DNA from: Brachynemurus nebulosus
Taxonomy: Eukaryota > Arthropoda > Insecta > Neuroptera > Myrmeleontidae
Reading direction: 5' to 3'
Length of the DNA: 64,000 bases
Assembly (NCBI GenBank): GCA_035578155.1
Contig: JAPWDM010000021.1
Coordinates: 6,832,204 to 6,896,203, forward strand
Positions 18,880 to 30,712 of the stretch are shown here, in pieces. The notes under the pieces were generated by a model. It was not told the DNA's origin, made no database searches, and saw only the letters and a program-made list of their open reading frames with translations. The stretch's first letter is position 1, and each line of letters starts with the position of its first letter. The position numbers and the translations under genes were made by a program.

Positions 18880-19235
18880 TTTCTTAGGGAATATTAGGTG
18901 ATTTTTCGGAGAATTCTGGACATAGTTGTGTATTCTTTATTCGAGAATCCTTCCTTATCAGTTGTTTTAGCGGATACGGGAAGACTTTACGAATCAACAA
19001 CAATTACTCATCGTTATGCCGGATGCTTGGTGACCATTCCTTCGTCAGAGAAATTATGAACAAGCATTACCACCGGTTCGTCGTTATTAGTGGCTGGTGT
19101 AGGATGCGTCACTGCTTTCTGCACTATCCGATATTTCTTGTATGGGAATAATGTGCTTGCCAGTGCATTTAAAACTTCAGCCGACATAAAAATTGGCATA
19201 AAATCCGGCATATTATGATATAATGAAAACAAGAC
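18880..19235 (-). pseudogene. decayed exon resembling WDFY3/blue cheese (BEACH family)
   Basis: A splice acceptor (TTTTTTAG) ends at 19236; the exon begins GTCTTGTTTTC. The reading contains SLYHNMPDFMPIFMSAEVL and ALASTLFP. After about 40 residues come VTKHPA, then, beyond in-frame stops, VIVVDS-SLPVSAKTT. From memory, the large BEACH scaffold WDFY3 (fly blue cheese) has LYHN.PD, ALA.T.FP, L-T-N-HPA and VLIID in the same order and spacing, so I infer an exon of that gene. Three stop codons follow HPA, so the copy is dead. The first part recurs at 49168-49356. Flanking sequence belongs to repeat A. Confidence 0.55.
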
Positions 19236-22041
19236 CTAAAAAATGAAAAGAATAAAAAAACATTTGAAATTTTGCAACAAGGTAGCAGTCGTATCTTTTG
19301 CACAAAGGATCAAAGGATCAAAGGTTTTTAGAGTGAACTCAGTTCGGTATTTTTGTATTTCTGTTCCCACAAATAAACGTAATTGCAAAAAGATACAATC
19401 ATGTGTTGATACTTTTAAAAATATCCAGTATCCCTGTTCATTGTATAGACTATTATCGTGGCTCAGTTGACCCCCAAACAAAAATTCATGTTATCACAAG
19501 AAAAAAAATTTATAGATTTCATTAAACTATATGATGCCAGTGGTTTAGAATTAATGGCTTTAATTTCATTTCTGATATGTTGGGGAATGATTCAAGTGGT
19601 TGCTAGTAAGGAACTACGCACTTAAAAATAAATCAATTTCTCTATCAATATTGGACAATGAAGTATTTTTCTTTTTTAAGTAATGCGTTTTACGTGATGA
19701 ATTTTCAAATTTTGTTTTAAATAGAACGAAAGCTCTGAATAATTCCAAATTTTAACAGTTTTGGACAATTATAAGCAACTGTGGTTGAAAGCTGAAGTTT
19801 AAATCGAACAAAATTTTTGTTACATATAATTTTTTCACAAATTTTAATTAGTTCATGTCTGACGCTAGATTTTGTGACTCGCTGGGTTAACGTGCCGTTT
19901 CTCTGACGTAGTATCCTGCATAACATAGCGAATTTCTGGACACAAAAATTTCTCGAATGCCCGTTTACATAGGATAATATTTTAAAAACGTATGTAATTT
20001 CTCCGCGTTTTGTTATGGTGTAAAAAAATTTCGAAAAATTTAAATTTTGGTAAGAGACTCTTTTCGGAGGTTCCGAGCATCAGACGTGCTTGATAGAGGA
20101 ACTCGTCGAAGAGCTTAGGATTTCCAATGTTTCCCTCAAATTTCAAACCTCAAAGGCTCAAGTCTTCCCGTGACAGTGGCTCTAATAGCTGAATTTTCCA
20201 TTCGGAAATTTGCTAAAAAATGAAATTTTGTTGGTTCAGATGGAGCGAAGGAAGGAAATTGTGTGGTGTTAAAGGTGATAGTACACGGAAAGAAAAATCA
20301 TATAATTTATAAAATTTCAGAAAAATTACCATGCTGTATTTTAATGCGTCCGCGATTGACGACCAAAGTAAAAAATATATTATAGCATGGTAAAATTTAA
20401 TGTGGTAGCACAACTTCTATCACACTCTTATGCATATATGTTATAGTTTGATTCGTATTCTCGTACTCTTTCATTTGCGCAACTGACCCGCAACCTTATG
20501 TTGCTTCGGATGTACTTGTAAAAACTTCGAAGATGCCCGATCTTTTCCGACCTTTAAACAAACAAAAACAAAATTAAACAATTGATTTTTTATATTCTCC
20601 GAACACTCGTAAAACTAATTTTACAGTAAAAAAAAGTGGTACACCTATTTCGACAGTCAAGTTTAAAAATTGAATAAAACAAATAATTTGATTATTTGAA
20701 AAAAATACCAAGCACCCATTTTACTAGTTGTTACTACTTAAGTTGTACGTTAACTATACGGTACAAACATATGTCTAGAGAATCTGAAACGAGTGGAGTT
20801 GGGGAGGATGAACAATGGGGGTGAACAATGATAACTGTGTATGCTTAAGGGTAATGTTAAGGGAGAGAAAAGTTAAAAAAAAACAATTATACGATGCGGT
20901 ATGATCATCATATAAGACAAACGCTTTAAGTAGACCAGTCAACGAGCTCCAAGGAATTATTAAAACAATTTATTAGGGGATCTTTTACAATGTCTTCTCA
21001 TGTCGACTTGTCTTGTATGTCTATCGTGTCCTCACAAGGTTGTTTTCATTTTATCTTATTCTATTACCTATAATTACGAAATATTATCAAAATTAAAAAT
21101 AATCTTTGTTAGGTGTTGATTTTTTTGTGTTTTATTGAATTATCAGAATTTTTCGCAGGTGTATAGACGAAGCCATCCTCGTGGTGTGGTAGGTCAAAGT
21201 GGCACTCAAGACCTTGGAGAGTTTTTTTACCAACTGCAAACCTTTTTCGTAAGGCTTTGGCTCCTAATGGCCTCTTAGATGAGTTTATGAAGTTCGTGTC
21301 ACTTGAGAAACAGTCTGTTAGTTATACTTCCGAATTTATCTGAAAATATTCATATGAAAATCCAAATTATTCCTGTTCAGTTGTTGATTTTGGTTCTTCA
21401 AATAATTTAGAATATCGTCCTACTGTCCTAACACCTAACACCTGCCCTAGTGTTGCTGTAAGTCAATATACACCTTACATTTTACTTAATACATGACATT
21501 TAGGAAAAATCATTTCCAAAATATGTCAAACTAACGAGAGAGAATTGCTTTTATTGTTTTTTTTTTCAAAGACTCTTGTCTTTCTTGTCAGAACTGAAAA
21601 ATTTCGAAAAACACAATCCACAACTCATTTTCTTCAAAATGGCGCCACAATATAGTGGGGGTGCATTGAAATATGAATTTCACTCGTGCGAGGGAGGGAC
21701 CGCGAGCGAAATTTCGAAAAATTTATTCCCGAGAACTTTCTCATCTGCCCCTAAAATCGTAAATTTTGATTCTTCATAATCCTTGAACGGAATGGTTTTT
21801 TTTTATTGGGATTTTATTGGCTGTTATTCATAAATGCTTATGAATCCCACCCTTTCCCTTCAGCTGGTTTCAAAAAATAAAAAGAGACGGCAAAGTCCTA
21901 CGATTGTGTCTTGTCTATATCTACAGTTTTTTTTCTCTTCCCATTCTTTGAATCAAATTTAAAGTGTAATTTTGTAAACGTGAAAAATTTGACTTTATGT
22001 GTGTCGACTAACGCCCGGCAAACATTTGCTGGATTCGATCA
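19049..22041. repeat. dispersed repeat A, copy 1 (about 3 kb)
   Basis: Collinear with 49168-52889, and its 19987-21600 part is nearly identical to 23512-25119. It contains the WDFY3-like exon end, several short leftward open stretches conserved between copies (for example NPKLFDEFLYQARLML and RVTKSSVRHELIK), and rightward exon-like pieces with acceptor TTTTTCGCAG at about 21159 and donor GTAAGTC near 21449. A 68-codon rightward ORF at 21576-21779 (SFLSELKNFEKHN and onward) is open in both long copies. No known transposon termini are visible. It looks like a duplicated genomic segment with gene fragments rather than an autonomous element. Confidence 0.75.
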
Positions 22042-22386
22042 CATATTTAATTTTCAAAAAACATTTTGGTATATACGCTAATATGGTAGACAGTATATTG
22101 CGTTTTAAAATATGATTAAAACGATAAACAAATATTTTTACAATTTAAATATTAAATAATATAAACCACAAATAAATTTTAAACTAATTTTGTAATTATT
22201 CGGATTTTATTTACCCGGGAAAATATTAAAAGCGAAAAGTTAGACATCGATGGTTTTCATTTTACAAATCGTATGTACATACATACATATATATTGTGTT
22301 TGATTGGATTCATGCATTAGCTTTTCGACATAATAAATATAATATTTTAATATGATTTATTTGGGGAACAAATCTATAGCGTAGTT

Positions 22387-22488
<102 letters not shown>

Positions 22489-22859
22489 AAATCAACATAC
22501 ATGTATGGTATGATATATGAATACTGTGTTTGTCTTGCAAGGGACCCTAACCTCACTTTCTACTTGTTATTCTCTTTGATACCTTCAGAATTAGAGGTCG
22601 ATCCAGCTTTTAAATTTGGAGGGGTCACATTTTTAAAAAGAATATTTTTAAAAAGAATATTTCCAAATTATCATTAATGCTAGAGTCAAATTCAACTGCC
22701 ATTGTGCACAGCAGTCCTGGACACACTATCAGCGGGATAATCCAGATTTGTACGAATATCTGGAATGGAACTGGGGACAACTGATGAAAAGTTTAATTTT
22801 TTTTCGTTTGTCACGGTGACCTACTGGAGAAAAGCGGGTGCGAGACATACGTAGAAACG

Positions 22860-23073
22860 TATTTTAAAATGGATAAACTCGCCATGTTGTCCGCGACCAG
22901 GTCGTATTACCTCAAGTTCATTCGTGAATTAAGTAAAATAGTTGTATAGAAAGCGAAAGAGTTTAAGAGGCCGAAAAGCGACAGACGTGGCGAAATGGAT
23001 CAACTCGCCATGTTGTTCGCGACCAGGTCGTATTACCTCAAGCTCATTTTTGTATTAGGTAAAATAATTGTCT
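22860..23073 (+). repeat. R2 repeat block (two units)
   Basis: Two units, each holding ATGGATAAACTCGCCATGTT or ATGGATCAACTCGCCATGTT and then GACCAGGTCGTATTACCTCA. The block ends in TAAAATAATTGTCT, where the foldback element is inserted. R2 units recur at 25824, 47110, 53030 and 54890. Confidence 0.8.
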
Positions 23074-25809
23074 AATATGGTTTTTTTGGGATATATGTAA
23101 TTATTTTAACAATTTTAAACCTAAGTTCCCAAATAATTTGAATTATTCATTTATCCAAGCAGATGTAGGATTGGAAATAATACTCCAGACTATCTTCCAT
23201 AGAATAAAATGTTTCTTTATTTGTCCAGAAATCTTTCGGTATATTTTATACCTTTTTCAGTGGCAAAAAACTTTTTCTTCCCTTTACATAGTAATTTGTT
23301 AAAAAATTTTTTTGGTAACAACCAGAGCATATGTTTTTTGTAAAATAATCTCTAGCACAACCGAGATCATTATGTCGAGAAAATGCATTTCATAAGAAAT
23401 TTGTCTATATAAATTAAAAACCGATTCTTAATTTAAAAATTAAGTTCGTCTAAAATATATCTAAAATATATCTATTTGAAAACATTAAATAAAAAATAAA
23501 ATGGGACGAACTTCTCCGCGTTTTGTTATGGTGTAAAAAAATTTCGAAAAATTTAAATTTTGGTAAGAGACTCTTTTCGGAGGTTCCGAGCATCAGACGT
23601 GCTTGATAGAGGAACTCGTCGAAGAGCTTAGGATTTCCAACGTTTCCCTCAAATTTCAAACCTCAAAGGCTCAAGTCTTCCCGTGACAGTGGCTCTAATA
23701 GCTGAATTTTCCATTCGGAAATTTGCTAAAAAATGAAATTTTGTTGGTTCAGATGGAGCGAAGGAAGGAAATTGTGTGGTGTTAAAGGTGATAGTACACG
23801 GAAAGAAAAATCATATAATTTATAAAATTTCAGAAAAATTACCATGCTGTATTTTAATGCGTCCGCGATTGACGACCAAAGTAAAAAATATATTATAGCA
23901 TGGTAAAATTTAATGTGGTAGCACAACTTCTATCACACTCTTATGCATATATGTTATAGTTTGATTCGTATTCTCGTACTCTTTCATTTGCGCAACTGAC
24001 CCGCAACCTTATGTTGCTTCGGATGTACTTGTAAAAACTTCGAAGATGCCCGATCTTTTCCGACCTTTAAACAAACAAAAACAAAATTAAACAATTGATT
24101 TTTTATATTCTCCGAACACTCGTAAAACTAATTTTACAGTAAAAAAAGTGGTACACCTATTTAGACAGTCAAGTTTAAAAATTGAATAAAACAAATAATT
24201 TGATTATTTGAAAAAAATACCAAGCACCCATTTTACTAGTTGTTACTACTTAAGTTGTACGTTAACTATACGGTACAAACATATGTCTAGAGAATCTGAA
24301 ACGAGTGGAGTTGGGGAGGATGAACAATGGGGGTGAACAATGATAACTGTGTATGCTTAAGGGTAATGTTAAGGGAGAGAAAAGTTAAAAAAAAAAACAA
24401 TTATACGATGCGGTATGATCATCATATAAGAAAAACGCTTTAAGTAGACCAGTCAACGAGCTCCAAGGAATTATTAAAACAATTTATTAGGGGATCTTTT
24501 ACAATGTCTTCTCATGTCGACTTGTCTTGTATGTCTATCGTGTCCTCACAAGGTTGTTTTCATTTTATCTTATTCTATTACCTATAATTACGAAATATTA
24601 TCAAAATTAAAAATAATCTTTGTTAGGTGTTGATTTTTTTGTGTTTTATTGAATTATCAGAATTTTTCGCAGGTGTATAGACGAAGCCATCCTCGTGGTG
24701 GGGTAGGTCAAAGTGGCACTCAAGACCTTGGAGAGTTTTTTTACCAACTGCAAACCTTTTTCGTAAGGCTTTGGCTCCTAATGGCCTCCTAGATGAGTTT
24801 ATGAAGTTCGTGTCACTTGAGAAACAGTCTGTTAGTTATACTTCCGAATTTATCTGAAAATATTCATATGAAAATCCAAATTATTCCTGTTCAGTTGTTG
24901 ATTTTGGTTCTTCAAATAATTTAGAATATCGTCCTACTGTCCTAACACCTAACACCTGCCCTAGTGTTGCTGTAAGTCAATATACACCTTACATTTTACT
25001 TAATACATGACATTTAGGAAAAATCATTTCCAAAATATGTCAAACTAACGAGAGAGAATTGCTTTTATTGTTTTTTTCTTCAAAGACTCTTGTCTTTCTT
25101 GTCAGAACTGAAAAATTTCGATGTAGGATTGGAAATAATACTCCAGACTATCTTCCATAGAATAAAATGTTTCTTTATTTGTCCAGAAATCTTTCGGTAT
25201 ATTTTATACCTTTTTCAGTGGCAAAAAACTTTTTCTTCCCTTTACATAGTAATTTGTTAAAAAATTTTTTTGGTAACAACCAGAGCATATGTTTTTTGTA
25301 AAATAATCTCTAGCACAACCGAGATCATTATGTCGAGAAAATGCATTTCATAAGAAATTTGTCTATATAAATTAAAAACCGATTCTTAATTTAAAAATTA
25401 AGTTCGTCTAAAATATATCTAAAATATATCTATTTGAAAACATTAAATAAAAAATAAAGTGGGACGAACTTAATTTTTAAATTAAGAATCGGTTTTTAAT
25501 TTATATAGACAAATTTCTTATGAAATGCATTTTCTCGACATAATGATCTCGGTTGTGTTAGAGATTATTTTACAAAAAACATATGCTCCGGTTGTTACCA
25601 AAAAAATTTTTTAACAAATTACTATGTAAAGGGAATAAAAAGTTTTTTGCCACTGAAGAAGGTATAAAATATACCGAAAGATTTCTGGACAAATAAAGAA
25701 ACATTTTATTCTATGGAAGATAGTCTGGAGTATTATTTCCAATCCTACATCTCCTTGGATAAATGAATAATTCAAATTATTTGGGAACTTAGGTTTAAAA
25801 TTGTTAAAA
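23074..25809. mobile_element. foldback structure enclosing a copy of repeat A
   Basis: Inverted arms at about 23103-23510 and 25380-25807 begin TTTTAACAATTTTAAACC and include CCAATCCTACATCT. The inside holds 23512-25119, a copy of repeat A, and an extra direct copy of the arm (25122-25465) that forms a tight palindrome with 25465-25752. The 14-bp sequence TAAAATAATTGTCT flanks the whole at 23060-23073 and 25810-25823, and the R2 unit reads through when the insert is removed. I infer one insertion event or a later expansion of one. No transposase is seen. Confidence 0.75.
23512..25119. repeat. dispersed repeat A, copy 2 (partial)
   Basis: Nearly identical to 19987-21600; only scattered single-base differences. 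This indicates a recent copy. It lies inside the foldback structure. Confidence 0.9.
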
Positions 25810-25823
25810 TAAAATAATTGTCT

Positions 25824-26059
25824 GGAAAGCGAAAGAGTTTAAGAGGCCGACGAGCGACAGACGAGGCGAAATGGATCAGCTCGCCATGTTGTCCGCCACC
25901 GAGTCATATTACCACAAGCTTATTATTGAATTCGGTAAAATTATATAGAAAGCGAATGAGTTCGAGACGCCGAGGAGCGACAGACGTAGCGAAATGGATC
26001 AACTCGCCATGTTGTCCGCGACCAGGTCGTATTACCTCAAGCTCATTTTTAAATTAGGT
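25824..26059 (+). repeat. R2 repeat block (two units)
   Basis: Units with GATCAGCTCGCCATGTTGTC at about 25872 and ATGGATCAACTCGCCATGTT at about 25992. It continues the R2 block interrupted at 23073 and abuts the left arm of X. Confidence 0.8.
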
Positions 26060-27838
26060 ATCGTTTTGTTTATAACTGAAGATCCAAAATTCGTTTGTTA
26101 TTCGTATCATTAATATTTGTGGAGATTTTATTGGAAGTTTAATTTTCTCGTAACTGGTAACAGCTTTTTTGCGACGTCGATATCCACGTTTTTCAGCTTC
26201 TTTTGCAACGTCTGTAGCACGTTGGCCCCTTCGTTTCCTGTACTATCTTACATAATTCAGGAAGCAACTAAAAGTAATTCGCCCTTAAAGGGGACAAATA
26301 TGGTGACCTTTGTTTTGTTTTAGAACTAGAAATGTTTATTTTAAAATCTACGTCAGTCTTTGTCTTGAATTAAACGATTGGATGACCACATAATGATTAA
26401 AATCACCGCTCAAGGTAACTTATTTTTTTGAAATTACGTACATCTGTTCTGAAATATATTTACGTACAAAATAAAGTAGGTATAAATGGCAACGAAATTA
26501 CTTTCTTATTATGCATAGTGTTTGACGATATAATTTAGTCCCAAAATGAAAAAAAAAAATAGCTGGTAACCTTGAAGGGCTACCATTTGCCTATATTTGG
26601 CTTTTGTTGATAATTTTTATTTTTCATTTTTATGGCGTTTACAGTATAATGTTCCTGTACGATCTTTATTCAACGATACGGCGTTATCTTCCTAACTTGA
26701 TGTAATAGGGCCTGGAAGACATAACGACTTGATCCATTTTAATATCCGTTTAAACTTTTATTTCGTTTCTTTCTCTTACCATGTTTTTTGCTTTTTGCGC
26801 AGCTTTTTGATTTTGATTTATAGGGTATTTTGATAAAAATTTCATAAAGCTATTTCTGACATTCCGTGGTAACTTTTCCTGTTAAGTGTCAAATCACCAG
26901 TGAATAATCATACATTTGTGGCAAGCAAGGTCTATGAAGCATCTTTAAATTGCTCGCTTTTCTCACTGTGGTAACTGTTGTGTCTAGACTGATAGCGTAT
27001 TACGTTTAATATTATTATTATTATTATATATTATTTAAACTGGATTTGATAATTTTATACCGGGCTGTCTAAATTTTGCAAAAAAATTAGGAAAAAATTC
27101 AAAATTTTTGTATTGCTTCCATTTTCTTAGATTTTTTAGTAGTAAAATCTATCCAATTCACTTGAAACTAATACTGCAGCTTAAGCATGGATGGAGCTAA
27201 GGAGTGGCGACGGAACAATTCCGATATCGTTTATACCGGGTGTTTCAGAACTAGTCACACCTGACAATATATATGCTTAAATATCTCAAATGCGTGTCCA
27301 GCGATTTCGCTTAAGCTTGGTACGTGTCTTATACAAGAATGGTACTACACGTCCATAAAATAAAATCCGTGGGCAATTCAAATTTACGGATATTAGGGCA
27401 TAAAAATCAGTTACAGGATGCTTAAATGTACTTTTTCACGATTTTTTTTTTGACAGTTTTAAGTCAATTTTTTATCTAATCCAAAGTTATGAATGCTTAT
27501 TTGTATATTTTAGAATTATCTTAAACATTTTATAGCAGTAAAATTAGCTCTAAAACGTATGAAATGAATTTACGTGCATTTGTATAATATTAAAAAGCTA
27601 TGAGAGAGTGACTGAAATTATTTGATTATGTCAGAGTTAGGTATGGTTAAAAATTAAAAAATCATTCATTTTTAACTCTTTTTTTATTATTTACTATAAT
27701 AAGGGTTTTAAGGATTTAATAAGGGTTCTGAATCAAAAGGAGTGATAAAATATTATTGCATAAAAAAATATTATTTTTAAAACTATTTTTTCACTATTGA
27801 AAACACTTTGTTTCTTTTGCAGTGGAATACATTTTTAC
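26060..27838. repeat. left inverted arm and subterminal region of X
   Basis: 26060-27055 is inverted at the right side of X. 27060-27838 (from ATACCGGGCTGTCTAAATTT) matches 60139-61069 in copy 2, where it sits on the other side of the gene, suggesting that original arms were about 1.8 kb. An ATT microsatellite lies at 27007-27028. No gene. Confidence 0.7.
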
Positions 27839-27839
27839 C

Positions 27840-30293
27840 CTATATTACAGTATCAGACAGTGGTATAAACGAATGATCCGATCTAGTCCCTGGTATATTC
27901 TTTAAATTACAATACATCTGCGACAGCTGGTGTGTTTTTGCTTTAATATCCTTATTATCTACATAAATTAAATCAATTTTAGGAAAATTTTTAACGGCCC
28001 AATTATAAAGTTCCTTTGGCGTAGTAATTTGATTGCCAACTGGGGTTTGTAAACTGACTTTAATAGCTAACCTTTTTACTATTCCCGATAAACCATCAGA
28101 GGAACCTTTGCCATGGGATGTAGCGAAAAAATGCCACTCAGCTGAGACAGAAAATTGTTTGTTATGTTGGCACAAATTATAAAATTTATTTTAATTTTTG
28201 TATTGTGCTGCAGCACCATTACTAAAGTAGAATATTTTACTGAGTTTTTGAATTTTTGATTTTAAATATCCTAACAGTTTTTCTTGAAAAGAGTACACAG
28301 CAACAGTATTATGTTTTAAAGAGTCCGTAATAGCCACATAACTTAAGTGCTTGAACTCATTATTGTCTTTATAATAGCAAACGAATGGATGTAGTGATGC
28401 ATCCATTCGTTTGCTATTATAAAGACAATAATGAGTTCAAGCACTTAAGTTATGTGGCTATTACGGACTCTTTAAAACATAATACTGTTGCTGTGTACTC
28501 TTTTCAAGAAAAACTGTTAGGATATTTAAAATCAAAAATTCAAAAACTCAGTAAAATATTCTACTTTAGTAATGGTGCTGCAGCACAATACAAAAATTAA
28601 AATAAATTTTATAATTTGTGCCAACATAACAAACAATTTTCTGTCTCAGCTGAGTGGCATTTTTTCGCTACATCCCATGGCAAAGGTTCCTCTGATGGTT
28701 TATCGGGAATAGTAAAAAGGTTAGCTATTAAAGTCAGTTTACAAACCCCAGTTGGCAATCAAATTACTACGCCAAAGGAACTTTATAATTGGGCCGTTAA
28801 AAATCGTTTGCTATCATTCGTCCAGTGGAAACCTTGAACTGCATCCTGTATTGTAAATCAATAATGTTCCGCAAAATCACTATCACTTCACCACTTTTAA
28901 TGTCTTCCTTTTTTTTCTTAAAAATTCACTCTGTTTTTTACAAATAAAATCATGTAGACGAAGTTCGAATAAACAGTGAGAAAAAGTTTGAATAAAATCA
29001 TCCACTTTCTGTTGCGATGTAATTAAGGCACATTTATCTGTCGACACCCACTGTTTATATTCCACCTTTTCTACGTTGTTTTTTTTTTCAAATATTTCAC
29101 ATAATTCTGACTCAAAATTCATCCCATTTATTAAGCAATCAGAGCATTCATTTAAGAAGCAATTTTCTTCCGGTGGATTGCATGTTATTGCTTTTAAGCA
29201 AGATGAATAATCAGAGTATCTTTTGTCAGATAACTGATTCAGCTTACATCCAGATATCATTAACTTTACGTTTTGATGAATTTTGCAAATGCACACTGAA
29301 TGTGTACCAGGGAATCCTACTAATATACAATATTTGGGTCTCAACATACAAAATTTAGTAAATCCCATCTTCAGCTCTGGGTAAGTTTCCGTAAAACTAG
29401 CGTAAATTTCCTTTAGATTCGCCAAAATTAAACGTTTTTGATATCGAATTCTGTTGCCATCAACAACGACTGATTTGAAATCTTTTTACCAGGCATAATT
29501 CTGCTTATGTCATCACTTTCATAAAATTTGACGACAGTATCACAGACAGACTGTGGTAAATTCTTTCCTTGTTTCGCCACTGTTTTTGGAAATAGTTCCT
29601 GATCTTTTACAAGATTTCTAACTTGAGTTAATAAGTTTTTTGATGTATTAAATTCAGAGAATGTATTTTTTCATTAGTCCAGTCTTTCACAAAAATTGAG
29701 AGAATAGCTATTTTATTATATTTTGAAGTGTTCTCTTCATGGTACTTTTTTTTTTAAATTGCGCATAATTAGAAAATAATCTCGAGTAAAATTTTCATCA
29801 CTTACTTCTTCCTGGGTAGCCCTGGATGTCGACGGTTGTGGATCCTCTGGATCAAAACCTGGACTACTATTGTAGTTGTTGTCAGTTTCGACATTTGAAT
29901 TGCTCAAGTCCATTTGTTCTAATTCGTTTCTTGGATCAGGAGTCCTAGCTGAAATTGTTCTGCGACAGCGTGTACATAAATTTTTTCTAGGAATAAGTGT
30001 AACATTATCTCGATGTTTCAAGGCATAGGATAAACTAATTTCTCTTAAGCCTTTAAAAATTTGGCGACCTTGATGTTTTAACAAAGGGTCACAACATTTT
30101 CTTGTTTCTTAGAGTAATAGAAGAAATAACGGCTTTCATGGTAATAACAAATAGTGGTTGCTTCTTGAAATTTAATGCCAGAATGCATTTCAAAAACTTT
30201 TTGTTTTCTTTCAGAAAAGTTTTTAACATATTTATAATTCACTTCTTCCGAAAACCTTGAAACATCACAAAGTTCTAGTCCTATAGAGCACAT
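27840..30293 (-). pseudogene. X transposase-like protein, frameshifted and rearranged
   Basis: Uncharacterised protein family that I recognise from many arthropod predictions but cannot name. Order: N-terminus from ATG 30293 (MCSIGLELCDVSRF); a CTRC pair in NLCTRCRRT; a Ser/Asp/Pro-rich linker; a block with LRPKYCILVG, VCICKIHQNVKLM and several CxxC pairs (29425-28883); then FVCYYKD, ITDSLKH, YFSNGAAAQYKN and the C-terminus to 27840. Frame changes occur near 30080, near 29750 and between 29737 and 29425. An inverted duplication of the C-terminal part interrupts the gene at 28396-28804. ITDS and YFSNGA look like DDE-type acidic sites, the second as Asn where I expect Asp. Copy 2 is at 61823-63265. 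Confidence 0.65.
27987..28804. repeat. 818-bp near-perfect palindrome inside the X gene
   Basis: Arms 27987-28391 and 28400-28804 pair with no visible mismatch around an 8-base spacer TAGTGATG. Each arm reads the same protein fragment (71 residues plus the following segment) on opposite strands. Centre at 28395.5. Confidence 0.95.
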
Positions 30294-30464
30294 AAAGTAT
30301 TTAAATTTTTATTGCCTAAAAGTTTTCAGTTTAATTTTTATAATAAATATGAACTGACTTCGTTAATGCATACACTAACTGAACACTAAACTGTCAGGTT
30401 AGCCTACAGAAAAGCCTTACAGAATAACAGTCAGTGTTGAATAAAAGTCCTACAGAGTAACAGA
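30294..30464. other. X 5' region, left part
   Basis: Upstream sequence of the X gene, interrupted at 30464 by the hAT element and resuming at 35149. The same sequence is uninterrupted in copy 2 around 61680-61820. It holds TCCTACAGAATAACAG-type short inverted repeats. Confidence 0.6.
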
Positions 30465-30712
30465 CAGGGCCGTAGCTAGAGCTGAATTTAAGGTAGGGCA
30501 GCTGTTGTTATATGTAGGGCAGAAGTAAAAATTTTATTTGATTTGATCTAGTGAATCGATTTTTCTCGTACTTTTGCGTATGTGTAAGTGAGATAGTACT
30601 TAATTGTCAAGAGGGGGTGACAGATAGATAAAAGCAAAGCAGTTATTTATTCAAATTTATATATAATTTCTTCAAATATATTGTATTTAGTTCAATAATA
30701 ATTAGTCCTTCC

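Noticed and set aside
20213..20413. 66-codon ORF identical at 23726-23926 and similar at 50370-50579
   Set aside because: Identity follows from the duplication of repeat A; the sequence is hydrophobic low-complexity with no family, and the third copy has changes without coding constraint.
26000..26330. Tandem repeats considered as a CRISPR array
   Set aside because: Units are long, degenerate and without regular unique spacers, in a eukaryotic transposon-rich context.
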